Below, in pieces: positions 1 through 8,689 of a stretch of 64,000 nt of DNA. The position numbers and the translations under genes are program-made. Source of the stretch: an uncultured Alistipes sp. (GTDB lineage: Bacteria > Bacteroidota > Bacteroidia > Bacteroidales > Rikenellaceae); the NCBI GenBank assembly GCA_910577475.1, contig CAJTLJ010000004.1, positions 1 through 64,000 of the forward strand. The letters are read 5' to 3'. The notes beneath the pieces are model-generated. The model did no database searches. It worked only from the letters and a program-made list of their open reading frames with translations, and was not told where the DNA came from. Numbering within the stretch: position 1 is the stretch's first letter; every line of letters begins with the position of its first letter.

Positions 1-53
1 CGGTTGATGTAGGGTAATAATGAAAATGTACTTCGCATATTATTCTTTAAGTG

Positions 54-1280
54 TTAAAGAGTGAGTTTGAAATCTTCGGTCGCTTTAATGAACTTGTCCA
101 TGTCCTCAAATAGTTTTTTCGGGCTTACACGGGCATATACCTGAGTGGTGGAGATATCGGAGTGTCCCAACATCCTGCTGATGGTTTCTATCGGCACACC
201 CGCTTCGAGTGTTATCAGCGAAGCAAAACTATGGCGGGCCTGATGATAACACAAGTTATCCTTGATGCCTGCCAGTGCCGCTAACGCTTTCATGTGCCGT
301 TTCATGTTCGGGTGGTGGATTATCGGGAAAAGCGTTTCCCGTGTTTCGTCCTTGTATCTCTCAAGTAGTGCCAACGCTTCGGGAAGCAGTTTCACGCTCG
401 CCCGATGTTCATTTTTCTTTCGGCGGTATTTCAGCCATAATGCTCCGCTTTCGTCCGTGTACAGGTTCTCGTCCGTAATGGAAACCACATCAGCGTATGA
501 CACACCCGTATAGCAGCAAAAGGCGAAGACGTCCCGGATTCTGTCGAGCCGGTCGTTGGGCAACTCCCTGCGGATAAGCGTATCGAGTTCCTCTTTGGTC
601 AGCGGAACCTTCACGTTGGTCTTGTCGATTTTCATCTTATAGTATTGAAACGGGTTCTTCTCGACCCATTCGTTGCGAATCGCATAAAGCATGAAGTTTT
701 TCAGACAGCAAAGCAGATTGACAGCTCCGTTGTTCTTACACCGGTGCGCTGTCTGCATGAATGTATTCAATCCGTCGACATATTCGTAGGTAACGGCGTA
801 TAACGGCAAATCATCTTTCTCGTACTGTTCTTTCGTGTACTCGGTCATGTAGCGTAACAAACGATGATATTTATTCGCCGTGAGCTGGGTAATACGTATG
901 CCGACCTCTTTCTGTCGTTTGTCGCAGTACTTCGAAAATTCAGACAGAAGCATCCGCGACCTGCCGACTTTGTTTTCCATGCGTTCTTTTATGGCGAAAC
1001 AGTTCGGCTCCCAGCCTTCCTTGATAAGACTGTCGTAGGCGGCAAGGATATTGGCACGGTAGGAGGCTATGATACCGTTGATCTGCATCGAAACGTCATC
1101 CCGCAGCATACAGCGTTCCAGACGCTGGTTCCAATGCTCGGGTTCTATCTGGCATCGGGTGTAGATTTCGGTAGATTGTCCTGAGGTGGTAATGCGGGCA
1201 TAGAGCGGAGCCTTGCCCTTTTTCGTGATCTTGGTTCTCTTGCAGAAGAAAACGACGCTGAATGAAATTTTACTGCACAT
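54..1280 (-). CDS. Tyrosine site-specific recombinase (CTnDOT-type integrase)
   Basis: 408 aa DNA recombinase of the kind that integrates and excises conjugative transposons or phages in Bacteroidales. The N-terminal ~100 residues look like an arm-type DNA-binding domain, then a SAM-like core-binding region (~105-205) and the catalytic domain (~220-400). Visible catalytic residues are His346 and Arg349 (HQARHS), His373 (LGHSD) and the nucleophile Tyr382 (VYARV). The usual first Arg of the TGxR box is Ser261 (TGVSYAD), a substitution known from IntDOT of CTnDOT. The gene starts 250 bp from the 3' end of a tRNA-Gly gene and points away from it, the normal arrangement at the edge of a tRNA-integrated element. 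Its base composition is lower in GC than the genes to the right. The cargo must lie to the left, outside the window. Confidence 0.93.
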   Translation of the reverse strand: MCSKISFSVVFFCKRTKITKKGKAPLYARITTSGQSTEIYTRCQIEPEHWNQRLERCMLRDDVSMQINGIIASYRANILAAYDSLIKEGWEPNCFAIKERMENKVGRSRMLLSEFSKYCDKRQKEVGIRITQLTANKYHRLLRYMTEYTKEQYEKDDLPLYAVTYEYVDGLNTFMQTAHRCKNNGAVNLLCCLKNFMLYAIRNEWVEKNPFQYYKMKIDKTNVKVPLTKEELDTLIRRELPNDRLDRIRDVFAFCCYTGVSYADVVSITDENLYTDESGALWLKYRRKKNEHRASVKLLPEALALLERYKDETRETLFPIIHHPNMKRHMKALAALAGIKDNLCYHQARHSFASLITLEAGVPIETISRMLGHSDISTTQVYARVSPKKLFEDMDKFIKATEDFKLTL

Positions 1281-1366
1281 GACTGTAATGTTTTTAATAA
1301 TTAACGTTGTGCAGCATAGAGTTGTTGCGGTGTAAAATAATGCAATACAGCGAAATACGCCTTATT

Positions 1367-1403
1367 CGTGACCTGTTTTCTCGGACCTTCGGAAAAGGTC
1401 ACG
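1367..1403. repeat. Imperfect inverted repeat between integrase and tRNA
   Basis: CGTGACCT (1367-1374) and AGGTCACG (1396-1403) form a perfect 8-bp inverted repeat, with further partial pairing of TTTTC and GAAAA inside. It lies in the otherwise empty stretch between the integrase and the tRNA. It could be a protein-binding site of the recombination system or a transcript hairpin; the sequence does not decide this. Confidence 0.5.
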
Positions 1404-1458
1404 GATAGGGTCGTGAAAAGTTGCTTTCCAATGCACCAGCCGGAACAGCCTCCAAACG

Positions 1459-1495
1459 AAAAAACCTTACATATCATTGATACATAAGGTTTTTT
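1459..1495 (-). terminator. Intrinsic terminator, probably bidirectional
   Basis: AAAAAACCTTA (1459-1469) pairs with TAAGGTTTTTT (1485-1495), an 11-bp stem with A/T tracts on both sides. On the minus strand it lies 34 bp past the tRNA 3' end, so it probably ends the tRNA-Gly transcript. Confidence 0.7.
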
Positions 1496-1529
1496 GCTTT
1501 CTGCTGCCTTCTGTTTCAAAGGCTTCCAG

Positions 1530-1602
1530 AGCGGAAAACGAGACTCGAACTCGCGACCCCAACCTTGGCAAGGTTGTGCTCTACCAACTGAGCTATTTCC
1601 GC
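1530..1602 (-). tRNA. tRNA-Gly (anticodon GCC)
   Basis: A full cloverleaf is readable on the minus strand. The 7-bp acceptor stem starts GCGGAAA and closes with TTTCCGC. The D arm contains AGCTCAGTTGGTAGAGC. The anticodon stem-loop is CAACC-TTGCCAA-GGTTG with anticodon GCC, and the T arm contains GTTCGAGTC. The discriminator base is at 1530 and CCA is not encoded. Its 3' end faces the integrase, so it is the likely attachment site of the element at the left edge. Confidence 0.95.
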
Positions 1603-1645
1603 AGTATGTTTCGCACGTGTGGGAGTTATCTCCCGATTGCGAGTG

Positions 1646-1677
1646 CAAATATAGAGCTTATTTCCCGTTTCTGCAAA
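1646..1677 (-). promoter_or_regulatory. Promoter of tRNA-Gly
   Basis: On the minus strand TTTG (1677-1674) and TATATTTG (1653-1646) are 20 bases apart, matching the Bacteroidetes sigma-ABfr consensus. Transcription would start about 35 bases before the tRNA 5' end. Confidence 0.7.
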
Positions 1678-1801
1678 TTTTGCGAAACTTTTTTCGTCCT
1701 ACATGCGGCGATAATCGCCATTCTGCCCATGCCGGTCTCGATAAACCGACCCGAATCGGTAGACCGGAGTGGAGTGGGGCAGCAGCTGTCGCATTCCGGT
1801 C

Positions 1802-1842
1802 GAAAAAAGAGTCCGGGCACCGGCGAGCGGCATCCGGACTCT
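1802..1842 (-). terminator. Terminator of the B12 operon
   Basis: AGAGTCCGG (1808-1816) pairs with CCGGACTCT (1834-1842). On the minus strand the hairpin is followed by a run of six T. It lies about 35 bp after the stop codon of the last gene of the cobalamin operon. Confidence 0.8.
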
Positions 1843-1877
1843 GCGGGAAAAGTTGCATCCGCAACGGGGCAGGGGCG

Positions 1878-3044
1878 TCACGGTACGGGCTGCAGCCTGC
1901 GCTTCGTAAAGACGATATGCGCCGGGGCATCGCCCGTCTCGACCGACCATTTCTTCGTGCCGTCCGGATTGAAGCAGTAGAGCGTACCCGGGGTAACGTA
2001 ATCCTTGGCGTCGGTGACGAATATTTCGTGCGTAACCGGATTGACGGCCAGCCCGAACGGCACCCGGATCTCTTTGTCCGTGCCGTCGGTGATAAAGTTG
2101 CGGGTGAGGATCCTACGGGTGTCGACGTCGACCGTGGCGTAGGTAACCGTATTGCTTTGCGTCTGATAGTTCCACTCCGTGCTGTAGACGTAGAGACGCC
2201 CGTCGCAGAGCGTCATATTCCCGTTGGGGAGCAGTTCGAGACGCTCGATCACCTGGTCCGTCCGGCTGTCGATCACGTAGGTGGCGGAGTGGTTTCCGTA
2301 ATAGTCGCCCCGCGACGACACCCAGATCATGCCGTTGTCGTCCAACTCCATGCGGTGCAGGTTGATCGCCACGTCGATCTTCCGAATCTCCCGAAAGGTG
2401 TCGAGGTCGACGACCGAGACCGTGCGGTCGTAGTCGGGCACGCGGTAACCGCCCGAATTGGCGACGTAGAGCTTGTTGCCGGCGATCACCATCTCCTCGG
2501 GCTGATAACCCACGGTGCACTCGCCGACGACCTGCATCGTCACGGTATCGACCTTCGCGATGCACCCCAGCCGGGCATTGGGATCGATCTGCACGGGACC
2601 GGCATAGGAGCTGACATAGGCATAACGGCCCTTGAAAGCGATGTAGCGGCAGTTCGGAATGGAGATCTGGGTGATGTGTCTGGCCGTACGGACATCCATC
2701 ACCTCGACGAAATGCGAGCAGTTGATAACGGCGTAGAGCTTGTCTCCGTGGATCTGGATATCGTTCCCCACGTCGCCCAGCTCCTTCACCACGCCCGGAT
2801 TGCGCTCTGCGTAGATGTTTTTGGTGTAAACCCCGGTTTCGTAGTCGAAATAGTCGAGGGTAGCCTTGTTGCTGCCCATGTTGCCCTCGTTGAGCAGAAA
2901 AAAGCCGGCGATTTCACCCGCCTCTCCGGGGTCGGTCACCTCCGTGCGGGTGGGAGGGACGATCGTCTCCTCCTTGCGGCAGGAGACCGGCAACAGCATG
3001 GCCGCCGCGAGAGCGACCGATAATAATCCGTACTTTGAGATCAT
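1878..3044 (-). CDS. btuG: BtuG-like surface beta-propeller lipoprotein (YncE-like, DUF5074)
   Basis: 388 aa lipoprotein with a signal peptide ending in the lipobox LPVSC. The rest is a repeated YncE-like propeller with blades such as NKLYVANSGGYR and VDLDTFREIRKID. In Bacteroides, BtuG is a surface lipoprotein that binds cobalamin very tightly and sits on the BtuB receptor. The assignment here rests on the propeller fold, the lipobox, the adjacent btuB-like gene and the cobalamin riboswitch upstream. I chose the ATG at 3044 because it overlaps the receptor stop as ATGA and begins a proper signal peptide (MISKYGLL). Longer in-frame starts would lie inside btuB. It is the last gene of the operon. 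Direct B12 binding is inferred. Confidence 0.85.
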   Translation of the reverse strand: MISKYGLLSVALAAAMLLPVSCRKEETIVPPTRTEVTDPGEAGEIAGFFLLNEGNMGSNKATLDYFDYETGVYTKNIYAERNPGVVKELGDVGNDIQIHGDKLYAVINCSHFVEVMDVRTARHITQISIPNCRYIAFKGRYAYVSSYAGPVQIDPNARLGCIAKVDTVTMQVVGECTVGYQPEEMVIAGNKLYVANSGGYRVPDYDRTVSVVDLDTFREIRKIDVAINLHRMELDDNGMIWVSSRGDYYGNHSATYVIDSRTDQVIERLELLPNGNMTLCDGRLYVYSTEWNYQTQSNTVTYATVDVDTRRILTRNFITDGTDKEIRVPFGLAVNPVTHEIFVTDAKDYVTPGTLYCFNPDGTKKWSVETGDAPAHIVFTKRRLQPVP

Positions 3045-5062
3045 AACGTCCAACTGATGATACATTTAACATTCGTTCCGGGCATGGGGTAGCACTGCAC
3101 CACCTCGTACTGCTGGTTGAGCAGGTTATTCACCTCCACGGTCGCCTTCAACCGCGACCTGCCGAGCGGAAACTCCTTCGACAGAGCCAGGTCGCTCGTG
3201 TACCACGGCAGGGCATGGTTCTCGGGGATATTGGCTACGGACTCATACCGTTCGCCCGTGTAGATGAAGCTGTAGTCGAGCGACCAGCCCCGGATGTTCA
3301 GCCCGATAACGGCTGAGCCGCTGTGCCAGGGGATATAGGGAATCTGACCGCCGTAAAAGCGGCTCGCGGGATCGGTGAAGTCCTGCGCCTTCTGCCAGGT
3401 GTAGGTCAGCCGGCAGTCGATCCCGACCGGACCGAACTGCAGGGAGCCGCCCGCGGCCAGATCGAGCCCCCGAATCTCGACATAGCCCAGATTCAGCATC
3501 GTCCACTGGAACTGGTTGGAGGTGGGCATGGCGACGATCTTGTCCTCCACCTCGTTGTAATAGACATCCGCGCTCGCCTCGATACGGCGCAGACGGGACA
3601 GGGGCCACACCTTCGCATAGGCCACTCCCACGTTGTACTGGGTGGTGTACTCGGGCTTCAGATACTTGTTGCCTACGAACGTGTAGTAGAGATCGTTGAG
3701 CGTGGGCATCCGGAATATCCGCTTGTAGAAGGCCCGCAGCGAGAGATCGACATCGTTGAAGGGGGTGTACTGCGCCACCACGGTGGGGGTGAATACATGC
3801 TTGCTCGCGGCCGCGGCACCCTCCTCCTCCGCATAGTCGTCGACGAACGTATGGAGCAGGCTTCCCTGTATCTTCACCTTCTCGAAGCGGAACGACGCGG
3901 CTGCGGCCGTGAGCGCCGTGAAACGCGACGGATAGACGAAATTGACCAGATCGGCATCGAGCGTGTTGTACTGTACGTCGGTCGCCAGATTGACATCCCA
4001 CCAGGGGCGGATCGTGAACTCGTGAGCCGCGGAGAGGTAGGCCTCGTGCTGACGGTAGCGGTTGTCAACGTACATCGTCGTCACGTCCTGCCGCGGGTCG
4101 GAGAGATAATGCAGAAAGTCGTAGGCGTACTTGGCATTCACCGCGAGACGGTACCAGCCGGCGAACGACTTGTTGAAACCGCCCTGCACGAAGAAATTGG
4201 TGTCCCACTGCCGGTCCTCGTGGCGGAATCGGCCCGGCTCCTCGCGCACGAAGGCGCCGGGATAGCCCCTCTCGGAGTCGTAGAAGTAGACCTTCGCCCG
4301 CCACGCCCCGTCCTTGATCCGGCCGAAGAGCCCCTCCTCGATCCGCAGGGCGCGCACGTCGCCGTTGCGGCGCACGGCCGTGGTGTCGTATCCGTCGGCC
4401 TTGACATAGGAGAACCGGTATCGTCCCGTCGTGTAGAGGTACTCGGCATTGAACGAACTGGAGATGCGGTCGGTCAGCCGCTGCTCGTAGAGCACCGAGG
4501 GATTCACCGTCCCGAACGAACCGCCCTTGAGCGTCAGTTTCAGCCGATAGCGCCGCTGCGCATCGAGATCGGGCGTGCGGGCTTGCAGATAGACGGCACT
4601 GGCCGAGGCATAATCCTTGGCCGTCTGGATTCCCGAGCTCTTCTGCCCGTTGTAGAGGGTCACGGCGGCCATGTTGTCGAGCGAATACTTGCCCAGGTCG
4701 ATCTGTCCGTTCTGGGCGTTTCCCAGCTGGATGCCGTCGTAGAAGACGCCGACATGCTGCGTGCCCATGCTCCGCACGTTGATGGTCTTCAGGCCGCCGA
4801 TACCGCCGTAGTCCTTGATCTGAACCCCCGAAAAGTAACGGATGGCGTCGGCTACGGAGTGGGCCGACAGGCGCTGCAGCTGCGGCCCGCTCAAGACCTG
4901 CGCGGGGATGATCTTCTCGGGCTGCCGGGTCGCCACGACCACCACGGAGTCGATCCGATGCACCTTCGACGTCAGGGTCGTGTCCTGCTGAGCGTATACG
5001 GCCGATGTTCCGGACCCCAGCAAAAGGGTCCGGAACATCGCCGCCAGCAGCAGTCCGCGCAT
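3041..5062 (-). CDS. btuB: BtuB-like TonB-dependent outer-membrane receptor
   Basis: 673 aa. A signal peptide is followed by a plug domain (~30-150, with VVVVATRQ and VSSV-like plug motifs such as YFSGVQIKD) and a 22-strand-type barrel. There is no N-terminal carboxypeptidase-like extension of the SusC type, and the length fits vitamin or siderophore receptors. The cobalamin riboswitch upstream and the BtuG-like gene downstream make cobalamin the likely substrate. It would need TonB-ExbBD, which is not in the window. An in-frame GTG at 5086 would add 8 residues and sit only 4 bp after the preceding stop. I prefer ATG 5062 because it starts directly at the hydrophobic signal peptide. Its stop overlaps the next start as ATGA. 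Confidence 0.88.
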   Translation of the reverse strand: MRGLLLAAMFRTLLLGSGTSAVYAQQDTTLTSKVHRIDSVVVVATRQPEKIIPAQVLSGPQLQRLSAHSVADAIRYFSGVQIKDYGGIGGLKTINVRSMGTQHVGVFYDGIQLGNAQNGQIDLGKYSLDNMAAVTLYNGQKSSGIQTAKDYASASAVYLQARTPDLDAQRRYRLKLTLKGGSFGTVNPSVLYEQRLTDRISSSFNAEYLYTTGRYRFSYVKADGYDTTAVRRNGDVRALRIEEGLFGRIKDGAWRAKVYFYDSERGYPGAFVREEPGRFRHEDRQWDTNFFVQGGFNKSFAGWYRLAVNAKYAYDFLHYLSDPRQDVTTMYVDNRYRQHEAYLSAAHEFTIRPWWDVNLATDVQYNTLDADLVNFVYPSRFTALTAAAASFRFEKVKIQGSLLHTFVDDYAEEEGAAAASKHVFTPTVVAQYTPFNDVDLSLRAFYKRIFRMPTLNDLYYTFVGNKYLKPEYTTQYNVGVAYAKVWPLSRLRRIEASADVYYNEVEDKIVAMPTSNQFQWTMLNLGYVEIRGLDLAAGGSLQFGPVGIDCRLTYTWQKAQDFTDPASRFYGGQIPYIPWHSGSAVIGLNIRGWSLDYSFIYTGERYESVANIPENHALPWYTSDLALSKEFPLGRSRLKATVEVNNLLNQQYEVVQCYPMPGTNVKCIISWTL

Positions 5063-5090
5063 CTTCGTTCTTCTTCCGGTCCGCACGGCC

Positions 5091-6791
5091 TTATTTGATT
5101 GCGTTGTAATCCTTGACGCCCAGCACCTCGGTCGACACCTCTCCGATCCGTCCGCACGACTGGTTCACCGCCGTCTGAATCTTCACGAAGTCGATGTATT
5201 TCAGATTCGCCGCACGCCCGTCGAAGGTCACGGCATCCGAGATCCGGAAATGGTTGTCCTGCGGCGCGGCATTCGGATTGTCGCCGCCGGTCAGCCGATC
5301 TATGGGGCTGAAGTTGTCGGCATATCCCCAGTCGAAGGGGGGATTGATCCAGTTGGAGCCGTTGCCCGACGGGTCGTAGCTGCGCGATTCGAGCCGGACG
5401 CCCCGCAGTGTGTAGCTCTCCGCCTCCACCCAGGCCGGGTAGTAGCTCTGCCGGTGAAAAGGGTTCTGTTCGATCGTTCCGCTCCCTCCGATGTTGTCGC
5501 GCCATGGAACGTCCCCTCCGACCTCCGCGGGCCGGTAGTAGGTCACGGCGTAGTCCGACAACGTTTCGGGCTTGCCGTACTCCGATCCGCGCAGTTCGTA
5601 CCACGTGTCGTTGGGCAGCCCGTCGCCGTTCTCGTCCTGCATGACCCACACGATGCCCGGTTCCGACGAGTCGCCGAAGGAGTTGCCGGTCACGGCGAGG
5701 TTGTAGCCGCCGTCGTTATCCACGCTGTGGTCGAATCCCACGACGATATAGCCGCCGAATCCGCCCAGCGAGACGTAAGCCGTCTGCCCCAGACGCCCCT
5801 CGGCATAGGCGCAGGCCTCGGCCATCGTCGCGGCGGAGTATCCTTCGTTGATGAACTGTCCGGGGGCGGGCAGAAACTCGTAAACCTTGTCGCAGCGGGC
5901 GTTCCCGGTTTGGGGGCGGTAGTAGGTCCCCTCCTCGGGGCAGACATGTACCCGAAGCTCGTGCGATGCCGTGAGATAGGCGTTGCGCATCTCCGCCCGC
6001 ACGACGAACTCCCCTTCGGTCTCGGCCGTGAAGGCGAATTCGGGCTGCGGCCCGCGAGCGACCTCCGTCCCTCCGACCGACCATACATATTCGGCGTCGA
6101 AAGCATATTCCACCTCGATGGCCCGCAGACGGATCGTGCGGCCTTTCGATACGTTGTAGCTCTCCTGCTCGAAGGTCCAGCTGAAATCGACCTCCTCGGG
6201 CGAACGGACCCCGACCGTGAACTCCACGGAGTCCTCTCCGTCCTCGTTACGGGCATCGAGCCGAACCCGGTAGTCGCCGCGCGCGTAGCCTGCGAACACA
6301 TAGTCGCGTTCGGTCGAGACCGTTTCTCCGTCCACGGACCAGCGGCAGGAGGTCTCCAGCGTCGAGGCGATGATCGGGCGCAGCTCCAGCGTCGAACCCT
6401 CGAGCAGGGTATAGCCCTCGTCGGCTCCGGGGAGGGCGATCGTCGGCGGAGCGAGGGCGAGTACGTCCACCCGCAGGGCGAGTTCGGCCCCGCCGCCGCG
6501 GTTCGTCACCGTCAGGGTGATGAAGTAGCTGCCCGGCTCGTCCGACGAGAAGCGGAGCGTCGGCCCGTCGCCGATCTGCCGGCCGTCGAGCTCCCAGCAG
6601 AAAAGGGCCTCATCGGCGTTTTCGTAGTCGGGGCGGATCTCGATCCCGCGGCCCGCCTTGGTCGTCAGGATCGTCGAGCCGCCGGCCATCGTCACGACGG
6701 GCGGCGAAGGAAGAGGGGTTTCCCCCTCCTCCTTCGTACAGCCCGTCAGCAGGAGCAGCATCGCCAGCGCGATATAAGGAATTCTGTTCAT
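5091..6791 (-). CDS. PKD/Ig-like multidomain surface lipoprotein of the B12 operon
   Basis: 566 aa with lipobox LLTGC. Residues ~30-290 hold three PKD- or Ig-like repeats, each ending in patterns such as GSYFITLTVTNRGG, GDYRVRLDARNEDG and GEFVVRAEMRNAY. Residues ~290-566 form a separate domain rich in Asp, Gly, Tyr and Trp (for example DNDGGYNLAVTGN and QDENGDGLPNDTW) that resembles Ca- or ligand-binding surface domains. Proteins of this layout occur beside BtuB/BtuG in Bacteroidetes. The gene is 12 bp from the preceding gene and 28 bp from btuB, so it is co-transcribed under the riboswitch. A role as an accessory cobalamin-capture or receptor-associated protein is inferred; no binding residues can be named. 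Confidence 0.72.
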   Translation of the reverse strand: MNRIPYIALAMLLLLTGCTKEEGETPLPSPPVVTMAGGSTILTTKAGRGIEIRPDYENADEALFCWELDGRQIGDGPTLRFSSDEPGSYFITLTVTNRGGGAELALRVDVLALAPPTIALPGADEGYTLLEGSTLELRPIIASTLETSCRWSVDGETVSTERDYVFAGYARGDYRVRLDARNEDGEDSVEFTVGVRSPEEVDFSWTFEQESYNVSKGRTIRLRAIEVEYAFDAEYVWSVGGTEVARGPQPEFAFTAETEGEFVVRAEMRNAYLTASHELRVHVCPEEGTYYRPQTGNARCDKVYEFLPAPGQFINEGYSAATMAEACAYAEGRLGQTAYVSLGGFGGYIVVGFDHSVDNDGGYNLAVTGNSFGDSSEPGIVWVMQDENGDGLPNDTWYELRGSEYGKPETLSDYAVTYYRPAEVGGDVPWRDNIGGSGTIEQNPFHRQSYYPAWVEAESYTLRGVRLESRSYDPSGNGSNWINPPFDWGYADNFSPIDRLTGGDNPNAAPQDNHFRISDAVTFDGRAANLKYIDFVKIQTAVNQSCGRIGEVSTEVLGVKDYNAIK

Positions 6792-6803
6792 TACAAATAG
6801 GTT

Positions 6804-8474
6804 TTATTCGAATCGTACCGCCACATCGTCGAAAGCGAAATAGGCGGGGGTATTCATGCCGTAGTCTCCGACGTCGGTCGAGGAGAGGTTGAAATAGACC
6901 ATCAGCACCTTTCCGAACGAGGAGAGGTCCACCTTCTCCCAGCTTTCGAGCGCATAGTCGTCGTCCTTCGCCAGCACGACCTCCTTGCGGCCCGCCTCGG
7001 CTCCGTTCTCGTCCATGCCGATCACGATCAGCTTATAGAGATCGCCCTTCGCGAAGGGCTCCGAAAAGCCGTTACCCACCTTGATGCTGTTCAGCACATA
7101 GGTCGTATTGGTGACATAGAGGTGGTCGATCACCCGGGCCTCGCCGTCCATGAAATAGAGGTAGGGCAGACCGTCCGTCGCATCCGCGTCGTCGTTGTAG
7201 CCGTTGTGCACGCAGAAGTTCTTCGAGCCGCCGCAGCCTCCGAATCCCGTCGCCGGATCCTTGTAATAGACGGCCAGTTGGTGGTTGAAATCGCCGTTGC
7301 TCAAATTGCGCTCCACATAGTCGGAGATAGCGAGCCCCTTGCCCCAGAACTGATAGTCGCCGTAGTTGTTGCAGAACTCCGACGCCAGAAACGTGTTGTT
7401 CTCGTCGTCCCAGCGATAGAGCTCCTCATCGGTGGGGTAGAGCAGCGGACCGCCGTACTGCTTCTCGTCGACCAGCGACGACCAGTCCGCGTTGCCCAGC
7501 ATGTTGCCGCCGCCCTTGTAATCCTCGTCCTCGAAGGTCAGGATGCGCAGCTCGTAGGGCAGCGCCTCGACACCCATGCGGATAATCTTGCAGCTGCCGG
7601 TCCGCGACGTGGCGTGAACGACGATCTCGCCGCTCGTCTCCGCCCAGACATTCTCCGCCGCAGGGGCGGTTACGGTCAGCACGCCGTCGGCGCAGGAGGC
7701 TCTCCAGCCGTCGGGCTTGGAGATGGAGTACTCCGCTACGCCCGTCGTCGTCACCCGATAGTCTCTTTCGGCTCCGAACCTGAAATAGGAGACCCCGGAA
7801 GCACCCTCGATCACGAAATCGAACGCCGCCGTCCGGGCCACGCGCAGCTCCGTGCCGTCGGCCAGCGTGAAGATAACCCAGTCGGCATCGGATTCCGCAT
7901 CCACGCCGGCGAACAGCGATTCGCCGTTCGAACCCTCGGCCACGACACCCGTCGAGGTCCAGCTGTGGCCGCCGTCGGTCGAGATCTCCCACATCTTCGT
8001 GGCCGCATCGATGCGGACCTGCGGAGCGACGGCATCGCTGCCGGGCGCACCCGGAGCACCGTCTTCACCCTTCTCGCCCTCGACCCGCAGCTTGCGGCCG
8101 TCGGCCGTAATGAATTCGCCGTCCAGGGTCCAGTACCACACGCCGTCCGTGTCCATCTTCACCGAGAGGGCCGGGGCATTCGCACCGTCGCGACCGTCGG
8201 AGATGGTGGCCGAGGTGCCGTCCGAAAAGCGGATCGTATAACCGTCTTCACCGCTCTCGACCGCCGTGATCGTCACGCTCCCCTGCATGGCCTCGACCAG
8301 CAGACGCAGGGCCTCCAGATCGGAGTTGGTCTTCCCGACCGTTTTCTCCAGTCCGTCCACCCGCGAATCGAGCTCCCCGACTTTGTTCCACAGGTCGCCG
8401 TCGTCGTATTCACAACCCGTCATCATGGCGCCGCACACCAGTGCGGCCGCACAAAAAGCAACTAATTTTCTCAT
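6804..8474 (-). CDS. DUF4988/DUF4465 surface lipoprotein, first gene of the B12 operon
   Basis: 556 aa with lipobox MMTGC. After a short heptad-like segment (~28-65, VGELDSRVDGLEKTVG) comes a DUF4988-like module containing collagen-like GEKGEDGAPGAPG, and a beta-rich middle. From ~310 onward is a DUF4465-type domain ending in TPAYFAFDDVAVRFE. DUF4465 proteins are recurrent companions of Bacteroidetes cobalamin receptors, and some surface lipoproteins of such operons bind B12. This is the first gene after the riboswitch and is therefore directly exposed to cobalamin control. Surface location is inferred from the lipobox and the acidic residues after the Cys (EYDDGD). The actual ligand is unknown. 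Confidence 0.78.
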   Translation of the reverse strand: MRKLVAFCAAALVCGAMMTGCEYDDGDLWNKVGELDSRVDGLEKTVGKTNSDLEALRLLVEAMQGSVTITAVESGEDGYTIRFSDGTSATISDGRDGANAPALSVKMDTDGVWYWTLDGEFITADGRKLRVEGEKGEDGAPGAPGSDAVAPQVRIDAATKMWEISTDGGHSWTSTGVVAEGSNGESLFAGVDAESDADWVIFTLADGTELRVARTAAFDFVIEGASGVSYFRFGAERDYRVTTTGVAEYSISKPDGWRASCADGVLTVTAPAAENVWAETSGEIVVHATSRTGSCKIIRMGVEALPYELRILTFEDEDYKGGGNMLGNADWSSLVDEKQYGGPLLYPTDEELYRWDDENNTFLASEFCNNYGDYQFWGKGLAISDYVERNLSNGDFNHQLAVYYKDPATGFGGCGGSKNFCVHNGYNDDADATDGLPYLYFMDGEARVIDHLYVTNTTYVLNSIKVGNGFSEPFAKGDLYKLIVIGMDENGAEAGRKEVVLAKDDDYALESWEKVDLSSFGKVLMVYFNLSSTDVGDYGMNTPAYFAFDDVAVRFE

Positions 8475-8689
8475 TTCATCCTATTTTTGAAAGTTCGACA
8501 AATGTCCGGCCTTACCCCTCGGGGATACAGGCCGTACGAACTTCAAAACGGACCCCGCCTTTGCTGCCGGCATAATGCCGGATCATCTCCGATAAGCATC
8601 GGAACATCTTCAAACCGGTCTGCCGGGGGCGAGGAAATCGTCGTTTTAATTCGCCCCCATAATCCCGCAGGTCGCAAATCCCATGTACA
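8475..8689 (-). other. Leader between riboswitch aptamer and first B12 gene
   Basis: 215 bases of untranslated leader. On the minus strand it can form hairpins TCGCCCCC/GGGGGCGA (8658-8651 with 8632-8625) and CCGGCAT/ATGCCGG (8581-8575 with 8573-8567). These may belong to the expression platform. A 60-codon reading frame starts at 8694 inside the aptamer 3' end and stops at 8512, with no recognisable product. I see no other gene here. Confidence 0.5.

Noticed and set aside
1301..1648. Open frame across the tRNA-Gly region
   Set aside because: It runs through the tRNA gene and its promoter; no protein family is recognisable.
3041..5062. SusC/SusD-type glycan-uptake locus for the receptor at 3-5 kb
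   Set aside because: There is no SusD gene and no SusC-type N-terminal domain. The cobalamin riboswitch and BtuG-like partner point to B12.
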